A stretch of DNA of 64,000 nt from Litoribacillus peritrichatus (GTDB lineage Bacteria; Pseudomonadota; Gammaproteobacteria; Pseudomonadales; Litoribrevibacteraceae), in NCBI RefSeq assembly GCF_039537985.1, contig NZ_BAABBN010000007.1, positions 992,001-1,056,000 on the forward strand. Direction: 5' to 3'. The notes under the pieces were generated by a model that ran no database searches, was not told the DNA's origin, and saw nothing but the letters and a program-made list of their open reading frames with translations. Positions 10,108 to 18,399 of this stretch are shown here, piece by piece (position 1 is the stretch's first letter; each line of letters begins with the position of its first letter). The translations under genes were made by a program, and so were the position numbers.

Positions 10108-10944
10108 TTAAAAGGAGTAACCCAAAGTAAGCGCGTAAACCTCGGAATTGGCGGTGTTTTTGCCGTCGATGACCTGAGCGGCATTCACACCCGCACTGAT
10201 GTTTTCGGTAAACCCGTATGAAATACCAAGGTCAATGGTTTCGGTATCTTCTTCCAGTTTGTGAAAGTTCGTGCCGCCATTGGATTCAAAGCCATTGCCG
10301 CCGATATTAATACCATCGCGGGCGTTGGTGTTGCTGTAGTTCAGGGAGACAGTGAACGCAGGTAAGGGCGATAGGTAGGTGCCCAATTTGTAATAGATAT
10401 CGTCCGGTACGTCGGAGTTACGAGCGCGATAACCCAGCTCACCGGAGACGGCTAGCCACTGGTTGATGATCTTGCCTGAAATGACAGAAAGCTCGAATGC
10501 ATCGGCGCCGTCGCCAATGGCATTGATATTACCTGTGTCGTAGTTGCCTTGCAGAACCACGCCCGCACGAATGACGGTGCTGGGTAAGTTATGTTCAGAT
10601 ATGAATTCGTCAATGACGCGCCAGCTGACACCGAGGTTGGTATCGGTTCGACCGCTTTCATGGCTTTCCGGGGCTGGGTCAAACGTGCTGCGGGCATAAC
10701 CGGTTCTGAAATCCAAAGCGAAGTCATCGTTTAGCCCGTGAGTGACTGACAGGAAGGTGGTGTCTTGCTCCAGGTCGCCCGGTAAATCATTTTTGTCATC
10801 TTTAACGTACAGTTCATCGGCCGTTTGGTGTATCTGTGATAGTGAAATGGCGGTTGATCCCGGTTCCGGCAACCACGGTGAACCTTCGGCAAAGCTCAAT
10901 TGAGACAGTGCTAATGTAATCCCTGATGCGATCAGACGTTTCAT
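10108..10944 (-). CDS. Outer-membrane beta-barrel protein, phenol-degradation-MetA/transporter-like
   Basis: A 278-residue exported protein. The signal peptide ends near SFAEG (residue ~19). The mature part alternates polar and hydrophobic residues, has conserved glycines and aromatic strand ends, and finishes ALTLGYSF with a terminal Phe, as expected for BamA-dependent barrels. It resembles the MetA-pathway-of-phenol-degradation/transporter class of 12-14 strand barrels, for which transport of a hydrophobic or sugar-like compound is assumed but rarely shown. A strong AAGGAG ribosome site precedes the ATG. It lies 77 bases downstream of the small CxxC protein gene, so they are likely one operon. 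Confidence 0.75.
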   Translation of the reverse strand: MKRLIASGITLALSQLSFAEGSPWLPEPGSTAISLSQIHQTADELYVKDDKNDLPGDLEQDTTFLSVTHGLNDDFALDFRTGYARSTFDPAPESHESGRTDTNLGVSWRVIDEFISEHNLPSTVIRAGVVLQGNYDTGNINAIGDGADAFELSVISGKIINQWLAVSGELGYRARNSDVPDDIYYKLGTYLSPLPAFTVSLNYSNTNARDGINIGGNGFESNGGTNFHKLEEDTETIDLGISYGFTENISAGVNAAQVIDGKNTANSEVYALTLGYSF

Positions 10945-11021
10945 AAAAACTCCTTTATTCGATAATTCAATAGTTAACCCGGTATTCGGGTGCTCTGATG
11001 CGGTAAAACGGCTTCAGTGGC

Positions 11022-11354
11022 TTAGCCTGCTTTATAGCGGCGCTCAATATAGAAAATGACGGACTGGCGTTGTTTGCCGGTGACTTCCTTAGCGAATTCG
11101 TTATCTGTTTTTAGCTTGTTAATCAGGGACTTGGCTTCATCGGCGTTCATTTGAACGTTTTCAACCGGGCAATCATCACACGCCAGCTTTTTATAAAAGA
11201 CGGATTTACCAAGGTTGTAAGTGTTTTGAAATCCGACTCCGCCACCACCAAAAGAACCGGACGCCGTTGCTGAGGTTGAGATCACCGACGCGGATAAAAC
11301 GAGCGCGCTGGCCAGAGAAAATCCGAAACCTTTGTTGAGAGCTATTTTGAACAT
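11022..11354 (-). CDS. Small exported protein with CDDCP motif
   Basis: 110 residues. The signal peptide is ~1-32, then a Gly-rich segment (SGSFGGGGVG), then a compact domain containing YNLGKSVFYKKLACDDCP and ending FYIERRYKAG. The GK-x-x-FY-x-x-L-x-C-x-x-C layout recalls the N-terminal part of c-type cytochromes, but the haem-ligand His after the second Cys is Pro, so covalent haem is not expected. A disulfide or metal site is possible. I do not recognise a named family. AAGGTG precedes the ATG. It is first in a probable operon with the outer-membrane barrel gene and divergent from the GT-C gene. Confidence 0.7.
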   Translation of the reverse strand: MFKIALNKGFGFSLASALVLSASVISTSATASGSFGGGGVGFQNTYNLGKSVFYKKLACDDCPVENVQMNADEAKSLINKLKTDNEFAKEVTGKQRQSVIFYIERRYKAG

Positions 11355-11637
11355 GTTTTCACCTTACTAAATGTTAAATGATGACTGAGTGGCACAGAGC
11401 AGCGGATTGGTTCGTTGCCTTCTCATGAATAAACTGCCAGCTCAGTATTACCAAAACTGTTAGGTGAGGTATCACGACTCTATGTTTAATTAATCACATA
11501 ACTATCACGATTTCTGAATTTATAACGTTTTGATAACAAAGCATAAAATCGCGAATTCAGAATGGAACTTGTTGGTTTGGTTAAGGCTCAGAACTGGTTT
11601 GTTAAAGCCTTTTGTGGGCACCACGGGAAGAGTCTCT

Positions 11638-13062
11638 ATGCGTTTAACCGCTTACTTACTGAGCAATGCCTTACCGAAATTCAGGAATTGGTTTTTGCAC
11701 TTGGCAGGGTTGGTAATATTGCTGTCTTTCATTGCTTTGACATGGTTTTCCCGGTCTGAATATTCGGATCATTTACCGGGGTTTTATGGGGTAATACTGT
11801 TGAGTTATGGCCTGGTGTTTGGCGTCGGCTATTACCTATGGAAAACAAAGCAATGCCCGGATGCCCGGACGATACTTTTTTGGGCCACCATCTATCATGT
11901 TGTTGGCGTGTTGGGTTTTCCTTTGTTTGAAGACGATTATTTCCGTTATCTATGGGACGCTTATCATACGGTGCATTTCGAGACGCCTTATGGTGTTGCT
12001 CCAAGTTTTTACTTTAATCTGAGTGACTCGTCCGTTTCACTTACGCCAAAATTTGAGGCCATCTTAGGCCAGATTAACTACCCGGATATTCCGACGGTTT
12101 ATGGCCCTGTGCTGCAATACAGTTTCTTATTAGGTTATTTTCTTGCGCCAGGTGAGGTGTGGCCGCTGCAATTGATTTACAGTGCGGTGGATCTTGTGCT
12201 GGTGGTCGTATTACTCAAGATGGCCAACACCACCCGTGCCCGCATCGGTGTTCTGTTGTATGCCTGGTCGCCTTTGGTGTTGAAAGAGGTGGTTTTGACT
12301 GCTCACCCGGATGGTTTGGCCGTATGTTTATTGATGTTGGCGGTGTTTTGTTATCAACGCGAAGCCTATAAATGGACCGCCATGTGGTTGGCCATGAGTG
12401 TGGCAGCGAAAGTCTTTGCTGTTTTATTTATTCCTTTTTTACTCATACCAAAATCGTGTTTTCAGCGTCGTTTCTTTCAACTCGATAACGTAAAACCTGT
12501 ACTGGTTAATGCCTTGGTCTTTGGTGTGGTGTTGATCTGTTTGTACGTGCCGTTATTAATGACAGGAAAGTCCGATGCGGTAGGCTTGTCTGCGATGGCT
12601 CAGAATTGGGAGTTTAATTCTGCACTGTTTGGCCTGCTGAGGTTGGCTTTCTCTCCCGGCGAATCAAAGTTGATTCTGTTCTTTGGTTTACTTTGTTTTT
12701 TTGCTTGGTATTTCAGACGTTATGCTTTGGAAGGGAGCGAAACCTGTGTGCGTGGAGACTGGATCATGGGGCTTTTTTTGGTTTGCGCACCGGTGATTAA
12801 TGCCTGGTATGTGTTATGGCTGCTGCCTTTTGCTGCGTTGCATTTTAACGTCACGGCTTGGGCCGCTTCGTTGTTGATCCTGATGAGTTATCTTGTGGGG
12901 CTGAACCTGGATGGTTTATTTTTTGATACATTTGCTTCCGGCGCCGAGCACCTTGGCCCTTACGACCAACCCGGTTGGGTGCGTCCCGTGGAATTTGGCC
13001 TTGTGTTAATGGTGGCTTTGCTCCTTTTTTTGCGAAAAAAGACAGCGAAAATGAGTGGGTAA
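11638..13062 (+). CDS. GT-C fold membrane glycosyltransferase (GT87/DUF2029-like)
   Basis: Polytopic inner-membrane protein of 474 residues with about 11-13 hydrophobic helices. The first large loop carries FEDDYFRYLWDAYH, the acidic motif typical of GT-C enzymes that use a polyprenyl-phosphate sugar. Later LTAHPDG and YVLWLLPFA segments match the GT87-like layout. It probably adds a mannose-like sugar on the periplasmic side; donor and acceptor are not determined. I chose ATG 11638, with GGGAAG seven bases before it, over a TTG at 11530. It is divergent from the CxxC/barrel unit and convergent with the AMMECR1-like gene, with only seven bases between stops. Confidence 0.8.
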   Translation: MRLTAYLLSNALPKFRNWFLHLAGLVILLSFIALTWFSRSEYSDHLPGFYGVILLSYGLVFGVGYYLWKTKQCPDARTILFWATIYHVVGVLGFPLFEDDYFRYLWDAYHTVHFETPYGVAPSFYFNLSDSSVSLTPKFEAILGQINYPDIPTVYGPVLQYSFLLGYFLAPGEVWPLQLIYSAVDLVLVVVLLKMANTTRARIGVLLYAWSPLVLKEVVLTAHPDGLAVCLLMLAVFCYQREAYKWTAMWLAMSVAAKVFAVLFIPFLLIPKSCFQRRFFQLDNVKPVLVNALVFGVVLICLYVPLLMTGKSDAVGLSAMAQNWEFNSALFGLLRLAFSPGESKLILFFGLLCFFAWYFRRYALEGSETCVRGDWIMGLFLVCAPVINAWYVLWLLPFAALHFNVTAWAASLLILMSYLVGLNLDGLFFDTFASGAEHLGPYDQPGWVRPVEFGLVLMVALLLFLRKKTAKMSG

Positions 13063-13069
13063 GCGTAAT

Positions 13070-13666
13070 TCAGTGTGTGGGTTCAGAAAAGCAGATGGTT
13101 TGGTAGCGGAAAGCATTGATGGTGTCGGACCAATAGTCGGCTGAGAGGCCGGCTTTCAATTTCAGTTGTTCCAGGAAATTGGTTTTGTCTGGTAGGTTTT
13201 CCCAAACGGCCGGTAAGAAGGTGGCATGTGATAACCCGGCTTCCAAGGTGAGCCCATCCTGAAGAGGGGTGAGCTGATCCAATAACTCCGCTTCGGACTT
13301 AAAAAAGATCGGCTCCTGAGGTGTCAGTACTGAGATTTGTATTTGCAGTTTGGGGACTTCTTCTTGGGACACAGGGTCAAAGCGGGGGTCTTTAAAAGCA
13401 GCCGCGAAAGCATGCGCCATCACATCTTTGACTAAAGGCTGGTAAGGCGTTAAGGCTCCGATACAACCTCGCAACTGTCCGTTTTTGTGTAAGGTTACAA
13501 AAGAACAACCGTCTGCCAACAGAGATTGATCCGTTTTTTCGAAGTTAATGCCCGGTAAATGGCCGGTACTCGCGCCATGCTCAATGGCGGTTCTGGCTTG
13601 TGCCAGTAAATATGATTTTTGGCCTTCGTTAAGTTGAGTCACCGGCGTTTCATTAGTGTATTGCAT
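13070..13666 (-). CDS. amrA: AmmeMemoRadiSam system protein A (AMMECR1-like)
   Basis: About 198 residues of the AMMECR1 family. The hallmark GQLRGCIGAL motif is intact, followed by the conserved MAHAFAAAFKDPRF segment and the QIQISVLTP strand. Family knowledge: it occurs with a MEMO-like protein and a radical SAM enzyme, all three present here; the biochemical role is unknown. The gene overlaps the end of the MEMO-like gene by 14 bases, so translation is coupled. ATG 13666 with GGAG close upstream is my preferred start; an in-frame ATG at 13687 is the alternative. Confidence 0.9.
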   Translation of the reverse strand: MQYTNETPVTQLNEGQKSYLLAQARTAIEHGASTGHLPGINFEKTDQSLLADGCSFVTLHKNGQLRGCIGALTPYQPLVKDVMAHAFAAAFKDPRFDPVSQEEVPKLQIQISVLTPQEPIFFKSEAELLDQLTPLQDGLTLEAGLSHATFLPAVWENLPDKTNFLEQLKLKAGLSADYWSDTINAFRYQTICFSEPTH

Positions 13667-14432
13667 AGGCTCCGTACCCGACGACATGATCTTTAGGGCC
13701 TGCGGTATCACCTGAGTTCCGTAAGTCTAAGGTGGTTAACTTGAGATGGTGGTGTTGAGTGGCGAGTAGTAAACCGTTGAGCGGATTACAGCCACAGGCC
13801 TGTTGCCCGTCAATGTGACAGGTTAAATGTTCGATGGCTTCGGTGGTGGTGTAATCCTGTTTTTGAGCGTCCTGATATTTTAAGTAGTGGCTAAGGTCGG
13901 TGCTGACAACGATGAGTGTTTCTTCTCCACCCCACAGTGTTTCGATTACGTTTGCGACCACTTCCGGTTCTGTTTCTCCAACCACCAGAGGGACTAATTC
14001 AAAGTCTTTTAAGGTTTGCTGTAAAAAGGGCAGATGCACTTCCAGGCTATGTTCCCAAGCGTGGGCCTGGCCGCTGGTGGTTATGCAGTCAAGCATTTGA
14101 ATCTGATCCAGCGCTTTCTGATCGACGGTAATGTCGCCTAACGGCGTTCTGAATACATCCGTGTCCGGCATGGCGATGCCTCTGAGTGGTACCCGATGGG
14201 CAGGTCCTAATAATACCACCCGGTGAATTTTATCCGCCATGTCGGCTAAGGTGTTGTAGGCGGTGGCAGCAATAGGACCTGAATATATGTAGCCTGCGTG
14301 CGGTGCAATCAGGGCTTTGGGGTGACAAGAATTCTTGGGGGCTTTGGTCAGCAGTTGATTTAGGGTTTGTCTGAGTTCTTCGGCCGATTCGGGATAAAAA
14401 CTACCCGCTACTGCTGGGTATCTGATGTTCAT
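13653..14432 (-). CDS. amrB: AmmeMemoRadiSam system protein B (MEMO1-like dioxygenase fold)
   Basis: 259 residues, matching the MEMO1/class III extradiol dioxygenase-like fold. It begins RYPAVAGSFYP; APHAGYIYSG supplies a metal-ligand His, GPAHRVPLRG a second, and SLEVHLPFL and STDLSHYL further conserved blocks. MEMO proteins bind copper or iron in some systems; the bacterial reaction is unknown. It is the first gene of a two-gene unit with the AMMECR1-like protein. The radical SAM partner is transcribed divergently from 14674, leaving a 241-base shared promoter region in which I see no obvious palindrome. Confidence 0.92.
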   Translation of the reverse strand: MNIRYPAVAGSFYPESAEELRQTLNQLLTKAPKNSCHPKALIAPHAGYIYSGPIAATAYNTLADMADKIHRVVLLGPAHRVPLRGIAMPDTDVFRTPLGDITVDQKALDQIQMLDCITTSGQAHAWEHSLEVHLPFLQQTLKDFELVPLVVGETEPEVVANVIETLWGGEETLIVVSTDLSHYLKYQDAQKQDYTTTEAIEHLTCHIDGQQACGCNPLNGLLLATQHHHLKLTTLDLRNSGDTAGPKDHVVGYGAYAIH

Positions 14433-14673
14433 AATGTTACCTGCAGAACATGCTTCTCAATGGAATATTTCATTGGTGTATGGTTAATTCAATGACGGTT
14501 AACCAAAGTGTAGTCCCTATTGCGCGGTTTGTGGGTCGATACATCAGGTATCTTATCGGGATGACTGCAGTTAAAAAGCAGGACGGATGGTGTGAAAGGT
14601 AGGCTCAAGGCTGGCGGTTATCGCTTGGTGATGTAGAGTTAAAGTGAATACATAGCGATTCTCAGAGCTGACC

Positions 14674-15777
14674 ATGACTTGTTCTGATCTGGATACCCCA
14701 CCAAGAACTTTCCCCACAAAGTATTGGCATTCGTTGGAGGACGGCCGCATTCAATGTGATGTTTGTCCTCGGGCCTGTAAGTTACGTGACGGCCAACGAG
14801 GGTTGTGTTATGTCCGTGGCTTCGAAGAAAGCCAGATTGTTTTATACAGTTACGGTCGTTCCAGTGGTTTTTGCATTGATCCGATTGAGAAGAAACCTCT
14901 GAACCATTTTCTGCCCGGTACTCCGGTGTTATCGTTTGGCACCGCTGGTTGTAATCTGGCGTGTAAGTTTTGCCAGAACTGGGACATGAGTAAGTCCAGA
15001 GCGATGGATACCCTGGCCGATCAGGCCATGCCAGAGCAGCTCGCTGCCACGGCCGAGTCCCTGGGCTGTCGAAGTGTGGCCTTTACTTACAATGACCCGG
15101 TGATTTTTATGGAATACGCCATTGATGTGGCGGAGGCCTGTCATGCCTTGGGGCTACAAGCAGTTGCGGTCAGCGCGGGTTATATGTGTGAGCCACCGCG
15201 ACAACCGTTTTATCAGGCCATGGATGCGGCCAATATTGATCTCAAAGCCTTCTCTCAGAAGTTCTATAAACACATTTGTGGCGGCCAGTTGGATGCGGTC
15301 TTGGATACCTTGAAATATCTACGCCATGAAACCCAGGTATGGTTTGAGGTGACGACGCTACTGATTCCTGATGAAAATGACAGTGATGCTGAATTGGATG
15401 CTATGACGCAATGGTTTTATGAGCATCTCGGGCCGGAAGTGCCTCTGCATTTTTCCGCGTTTCATCCCGATTGGAAAATGCGGGACAAAGACCATACTCC
15501 CGCTTCAACCTTGTCGCGCGCACGCAAAATAGCGATGTCAAATGGACTGGATTACGTGTATACCGGCAATGTCCATGATGCGACGGGGAGCAGTACCTAT
15601 TGCCCTAAGTGTTGTCTGAGGGTGATGGAGCGGGATTGGTATCAGCTGGGGGACTGGAGAGTCGATGGACAAGGTTTCTGCCTTAATTGTGGTCATCCGA
15701 TTCCAGGTGTATTTGATGGATTGCCTGGGCGTTGGGGAGCCAAGCGAGCGCCAGTTAAGCTAATGAATCATTTTTAG
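14674..15777 (+). CDS. amrS: AmmeMemoRadiSam system radical SAM enzyme
   Basis: 367 residues. The radical SAM cluster motif is CNLACKFC (CxxxCxxC), preceded by an N-terminal Cys cluster (CDVCPRACKL then GLC) as in pyruvate-formate-lyase-activase-like AmrS proteins. The C-terminus has two CxxC pairs (YCPKC and FCLNC) that may hold zinc or an auxiliary cluster. The family cleaves SAM reductively to act on an unknown substrate with the MEMO and AMMECR1 partners, encoded head-to-head. ATG start; ribosome site weak (CAGAG). The length is typical of the family. Confidence 0.93.
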   Translation: MTCSDLDTPPRTFPTKYWHSLEDGRIQCDVCPRACKLRDGQRGLCYVRGFEESQIVLYSYGRSSGFCIDPIEKKPLNHFLPGTPVLSFGTAGCNLACKFCQNWDMSKSRAMDTLADQAMPEQLAATAESLGCRSVAFTYNDPVIFMEYAIDVAEACHALGLQAVAVSAGYMCEPPRQPFYQAMDAANIDLKAFSQKFYKHICGGQLDAVLDTLKYLRHETQVWFEVTTLLIPDENDSDAELDAMTQWFYEHLGPEVPLHFSAFHPDWKMRDKDHTPASTLSRARKIAMSNGLDYVYTGNVHDATGSSTYCPKCCLRVMERDWYQLGDWRVDGQGFCLNCGHPIPGVFDGLPGRWGAKRAPVKLMNHF

Positions 15778-15885
15778 TCAATCAAACTTAATGTTCTATG
15801 TTTTTTTAAGGTAAATTTCGTCTATCATTCGATGTTATACATACAATTCATGATTTTTAGAGACCTAATTTAAAAAGGGATTTTT

Positions 15886-16920
15886 ATGAACTTCAAACTG
15901 GTATTCCCCGCCTTTGGTTTGCTGTCTGTGTTTGCTACAGGCGCTGCGTTTTCGGCGCCGCTTCAACCCATTCCCAAAGAATCCGGTTTTGGTGGGTTCA
16001 TTACGCTGGGGGCGTCGGCCACCCAGTTTTCCAGTAATACGGTCTCAGGCACCGACATGGGGGATGTGGCGCAGGAAAATATTGATTCACTGGATGAAGG
16101 GCCCGATTCGGAATCCGATGTCAGTGGTTTCTTTACCGGTGAGCTGACGTATACCTTTGCCGAATCCAGAACACAGTTGTTCTTTGGTAACTCGCTGGAG
16201 GATTTGGTCCGATACGACTTTACGTTTCAAGCGGGTGCCCGACAGGAATTGGCGGGTAATGGCATCGTTTATGGGGCCTTCCTGTTCTCCGCCATTCCAA
16301 CATCTGTGTATGCTGACCCTTATCAAACCGGTGTGGATCGTGATGAAACGGATCGCAACTCCAATGGTGGCCGTATCGGTTGGCAAGGCATTGGTGGTTC
16401 CAACTTTGGTGTTGAACTGAGTCACCGAACCATTGAGCTTGATGATGAAGAGTCAGGCCAGGCGTTCGTTGATGGCGGCGGCCTAACAACGGATGAGCAA
16501 GACTTGCTGAACCGTGAAGGCAGTCAAACGAATGTTAAGCTGAGCTATATTCATACCCTAAGCCCTGGCAATCTGTTGGTGCCTGCAATTCAGTACGTAA
16601 ATTTTGATCTAGATGGCGAAGCCATGGCGGGTGACCGAGTCGGCGGAGAACTGGCTTATATTCGAAATACTCAGCAATACAGTTTGATTGTGACCATGAG
16701 TTATTCACATCGAAATCACGATGAAGAAAATCCGATCTGGAGTGAAGAAGAAGAGGTGGATAACTTCGGTGGCAGTATTGTGGGTACCTATCACGCTCCG
16801 TTTGGCTGGAAAGGTTGGTCAGCGGTTGCCTCTGTGGCCGCAGGTGAGTCTGACTCAGACATCAACTTTTACGATGCCGACATCATTACAGGTTCCGTGG
16901 GTATGTTGTATCGCTTCTGA
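15886..16920 (+). CDS. DUF2860 outer-membrane protein
   Basis: 344 residues. The signal peptide ends near FSAPLQ (residue ~24). The mature N-terminus PIPKESGFGGFITLGA is the DUF2860 signature, and the remainder is a predicted beta-barrel ending in MLYRF with a terminal Phe. The family is found in Vibrio, Photobacterium and relatives, and its function is unknown. An AAGGGA ribosome site precedes the ATG. It is monocistronic: upstream is the radical SAM gene (108 bases), downstream a strong bidirectional terminator. An acidic loop around residues 285-290 (SEEEEVD) should face the outside. Confidence 0.85.
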   Translation: MNFKLVFPAFGLLSVFATGAAFSAPLQPIPKESGFGGFITLGASATQFSSNTVSGTDMGDVAQENIDSLDEGPDSESDVSGFFTGELTYTFAESRTQLFFGNSLEDLVRYDFTFQAGARQELAGNGIVYGAFLFSAIPTSVYADPYQTGVDRDETDRNSNGGRIGWQGIGGSNFGVELSHRTIELDDEESGQAFVDGGGLTTDEQDLLNREGSQTNVKLSYIHTLSPGNLLVPAIQYVNFDLDGEAMAGDRVGGELAYIRNTQQYSLIVTMSYSHRNHDEENPIWSEEEEVDNFGGSIVGTYHAPFGWKGWSAVASVAAGESDSDINFYDADIITGSVGMLYRF

Positions 16921-16950
16921 GGTATTAGTCAGAGCATACACGGCAATACC

Positions 16951-16988
16951 AAAAAAGGGGCTGTTAAATATTTAACAGCCCCTTTTTT
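16951..16988. terminator. Bidirectional Rho-independent terminator
   Basis: A perfect inverted repeat: A6 then GGGGCTGTTAAATA, mirrored by TATTTAACAGCCCC-type sequence then T6. It lies between the converging DUF2860 gene (stop 16920) and the exported-protein gene (stop 17010) and has an A/T tract on each side, so it can end both transcripts. Confidence 0.92.
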
Positions 16989-17009
16989 ATGAAGGTTTTT
17001 ATGCGTGTT

Positions 17010-17645
17010 CTATTTTTTAGGCTGAAACGCGGTTTTAGTCCAGGTACCGTTGACTTTGCAGAACTCATAACGACCGCTTGAGGTGTTGCCTTTGGCATCG
17101 GCTACCGAGAATGCGGTGTCACGGCAGGTGTTGCCTTCCTGGGTGCTTTGATTCAACGGCACGATGGAGCCTGTGACTCCGATACGACGGATGCTCCAGG
17201 ATACCGGGTGGCCATCTTCCCCTTCGTCTAATGCTGTGGTTAATTCGGCTTCCAACACTTCCCAATCCTGCTGTTTGAATTTGGCGAGTGGCGATTGAAC
17301 AATACTCCATTTATCGCCGTCTTTGCAGACATCAAATTTAAAAAACATTTTCTTATCGTTGTTGCCCTTTAAAGAAAAACGCGTTTGACGGCATGGGATG
17401 CCGTCCTGTTTAAAGGTGATTTCCGGGCGAACAATGCCTTGCAGGTTGCTGGTGGAGGACTTCCAGTGGGCTTTTTCTGAATCTTTCAGAGAAACCAGTT
17501 CGCGGGTCACGAAGGATTTAAATGAAGCCGCCTCTTCAGGCGTAAATTCAGAGACGACGGTATCGCTTAAAAAGCCCAGATTGCCCGCGTGAACTGTGGT
17601 CGCAGCACTGAAAACTAGGGAAGAAAGCAAAAGTTTGATACGCAT
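17010..17645 (-). CDS. Hypothetical exported protein
   Basis: 211 residues with a clear signal peptide (MRIKLLLSSLVFSAATTVHA, cleavage near residue 20). The mature part has two similar halves, each with a basic/aromatic strand pattern and a Cys pair: CRQTRFSLKG then FDVCKDG, and CRDTAFSV then YEFCKVNG. This suggests an internal duplication of a ~90-residue disulfide-stabilised unit. No named family recognised. ATG 17645 is preferred over a start 132 bases upstream because the signal peptide begins there and GGAG lies seven bases before it. Monocistronic, divergent from the VOC gene. Confidence 0.7.
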   Translation of the reverse strand: MRIKLLLSSLVFSAATTVHAGNLGFLSDTVVSEFTPEEAASFKSFVTRELVSLKDSEKAHWKSSTSNLQGIVRPEITFKQDGIPCRQTRFSLKGNNDKKMFFKFDVCKDGDKWSIVQSPLAKFKQQDWEVLEAELTTALDEGEDGHPVSWSIRRIGVTGSIVPLNQSTQEGNTCRDTAFSVADAKGNTSSGRYEFCKVNGTWTKTAFQPKK

Positions 17646-17818
17646 TATATTCTCCGTTAATCGAGCCTGGGTTGGCTCTGCTCCATAAAGCTGTATACGT
17701 TGCAGAAAACACTTTAATAAATATGAACAGCGATAATAAGCTGGTTGCAGGGTAGGAAACAAGAGGCGAGCTTTCATCTACACTTGAGTTACCCTCGGAA
17801 AATACAGGACACAGGCTG

Positions 17819-18235
17819 ATGACGCCCAATATGACCCATTTGGCTTTGCATGTGGCGGATTGCGATATTTGCGCGCAATTTTATCTGGTTTATTGCGGAA
17901 TGAAGGTCATTCACCGACGTCAAAAACGCGGTAAACAAGTGGTGTGGCTGGCGGAACCGAACCGGGAACAAGAGTTTGTCCTGGTGCTGCTGGATGGCGG
18001 GCCATACCATCAACAAGCGGATCTGGACTTTAGCCATCTTGGATTTGCGGTCGCGACTAAAGAGGAGGTTGATCGCATTGCTGAACTGGCCCGTAACAAC
18101 GGTGATCTGGTATGGGAACCCAGACAGGAGCCATATCCGGTAGGCTATTATTGTGGTTTGAAAGACCCGAATGGCAACATGGTGGAGTTCAGTTATGGTC
18201 AGCCGTTAGGGCCTGGCTCCGAAGGTCAGTCTTAG
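17819..18235 (+). CDS. VOC (glyoxalase/bleomycin resistance) family protein
   Basis: 138 residues, one vicinal-oxygen-chelate unit pair. The N-terminal MTHLALHVADCDICAQFY strand-helix and the C-terminal GLKDPNGNMVEFSYGQ with a metal-ligand Glu are typical. His7 or His10 with that Glu could bind a divalent metal. The substrate cannot be inferred; the family includes lactoylglutathione lyases, dioxygenases and drug-binding proteins. ATG start. It diverges from the exported protein gene (173 bases) and is followed after 164 bases by a small ABM-like gene with its own promoter region. Confidence 0.8.
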   Translation: MTPNMTHLALHVADCDICAQFYLVYCGMKVIHRRQKRGKQVVWLAEPNREQEFVLVLLDGGPYHQQADLDFSHLGFAVATKEEVDRIAELARNNGDLVWEPRQEPYPVGYYCGLKDPNGNMVEFSYGQPLGPGSEGQS

Positions 18236-18300
18236 GTTTGGTGATTAGAATACTGCTGCCAAATAATGACACCGGAATACATTGAAAACCCGTTTATCTC

Positions 18301-18317
18301 CTGACACTTGCTGACAC
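18301..18317. promoter_or_regulatory. CTGACAC direct repeat, candidate WYL-regulator site
   Basis: Two identical CTGACAC heptamers with a 3-base spacer, that is, a 10-bp period or one helical turn. They lie about 85 bases before the ABM-like gene start. The next gene downstream of that target encodes a YafY-type WYL regulator, which makes this direct repeat a likely operator. Inference only. Confidence 0.4.
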
Positions 18318-18399
18318 GTCTTCCTTCTATTCTGTATTGGCTGCAGCGAACAAAGACCTATTTCAATTTTTCGACAATGGTAAAATCAGGAGAATCGCC

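Noticed and set aside
9937..10221. 94-residue plus-strand ORF
   Set aside because: Crosses a terminator hairpin and overlaps two minus-strand genes with signatures; no ribosome site.
11022..11354. c-type cytochrome
   Set aside because: CDDCP lacks the haem-ligating His of CxxCH.
16951..16988. Palindrome as a mobile-element end or attachment site
   Set aside because: Its A- and T-tracts and its place between convergent genes are fully explained by a bidirectional terminator.
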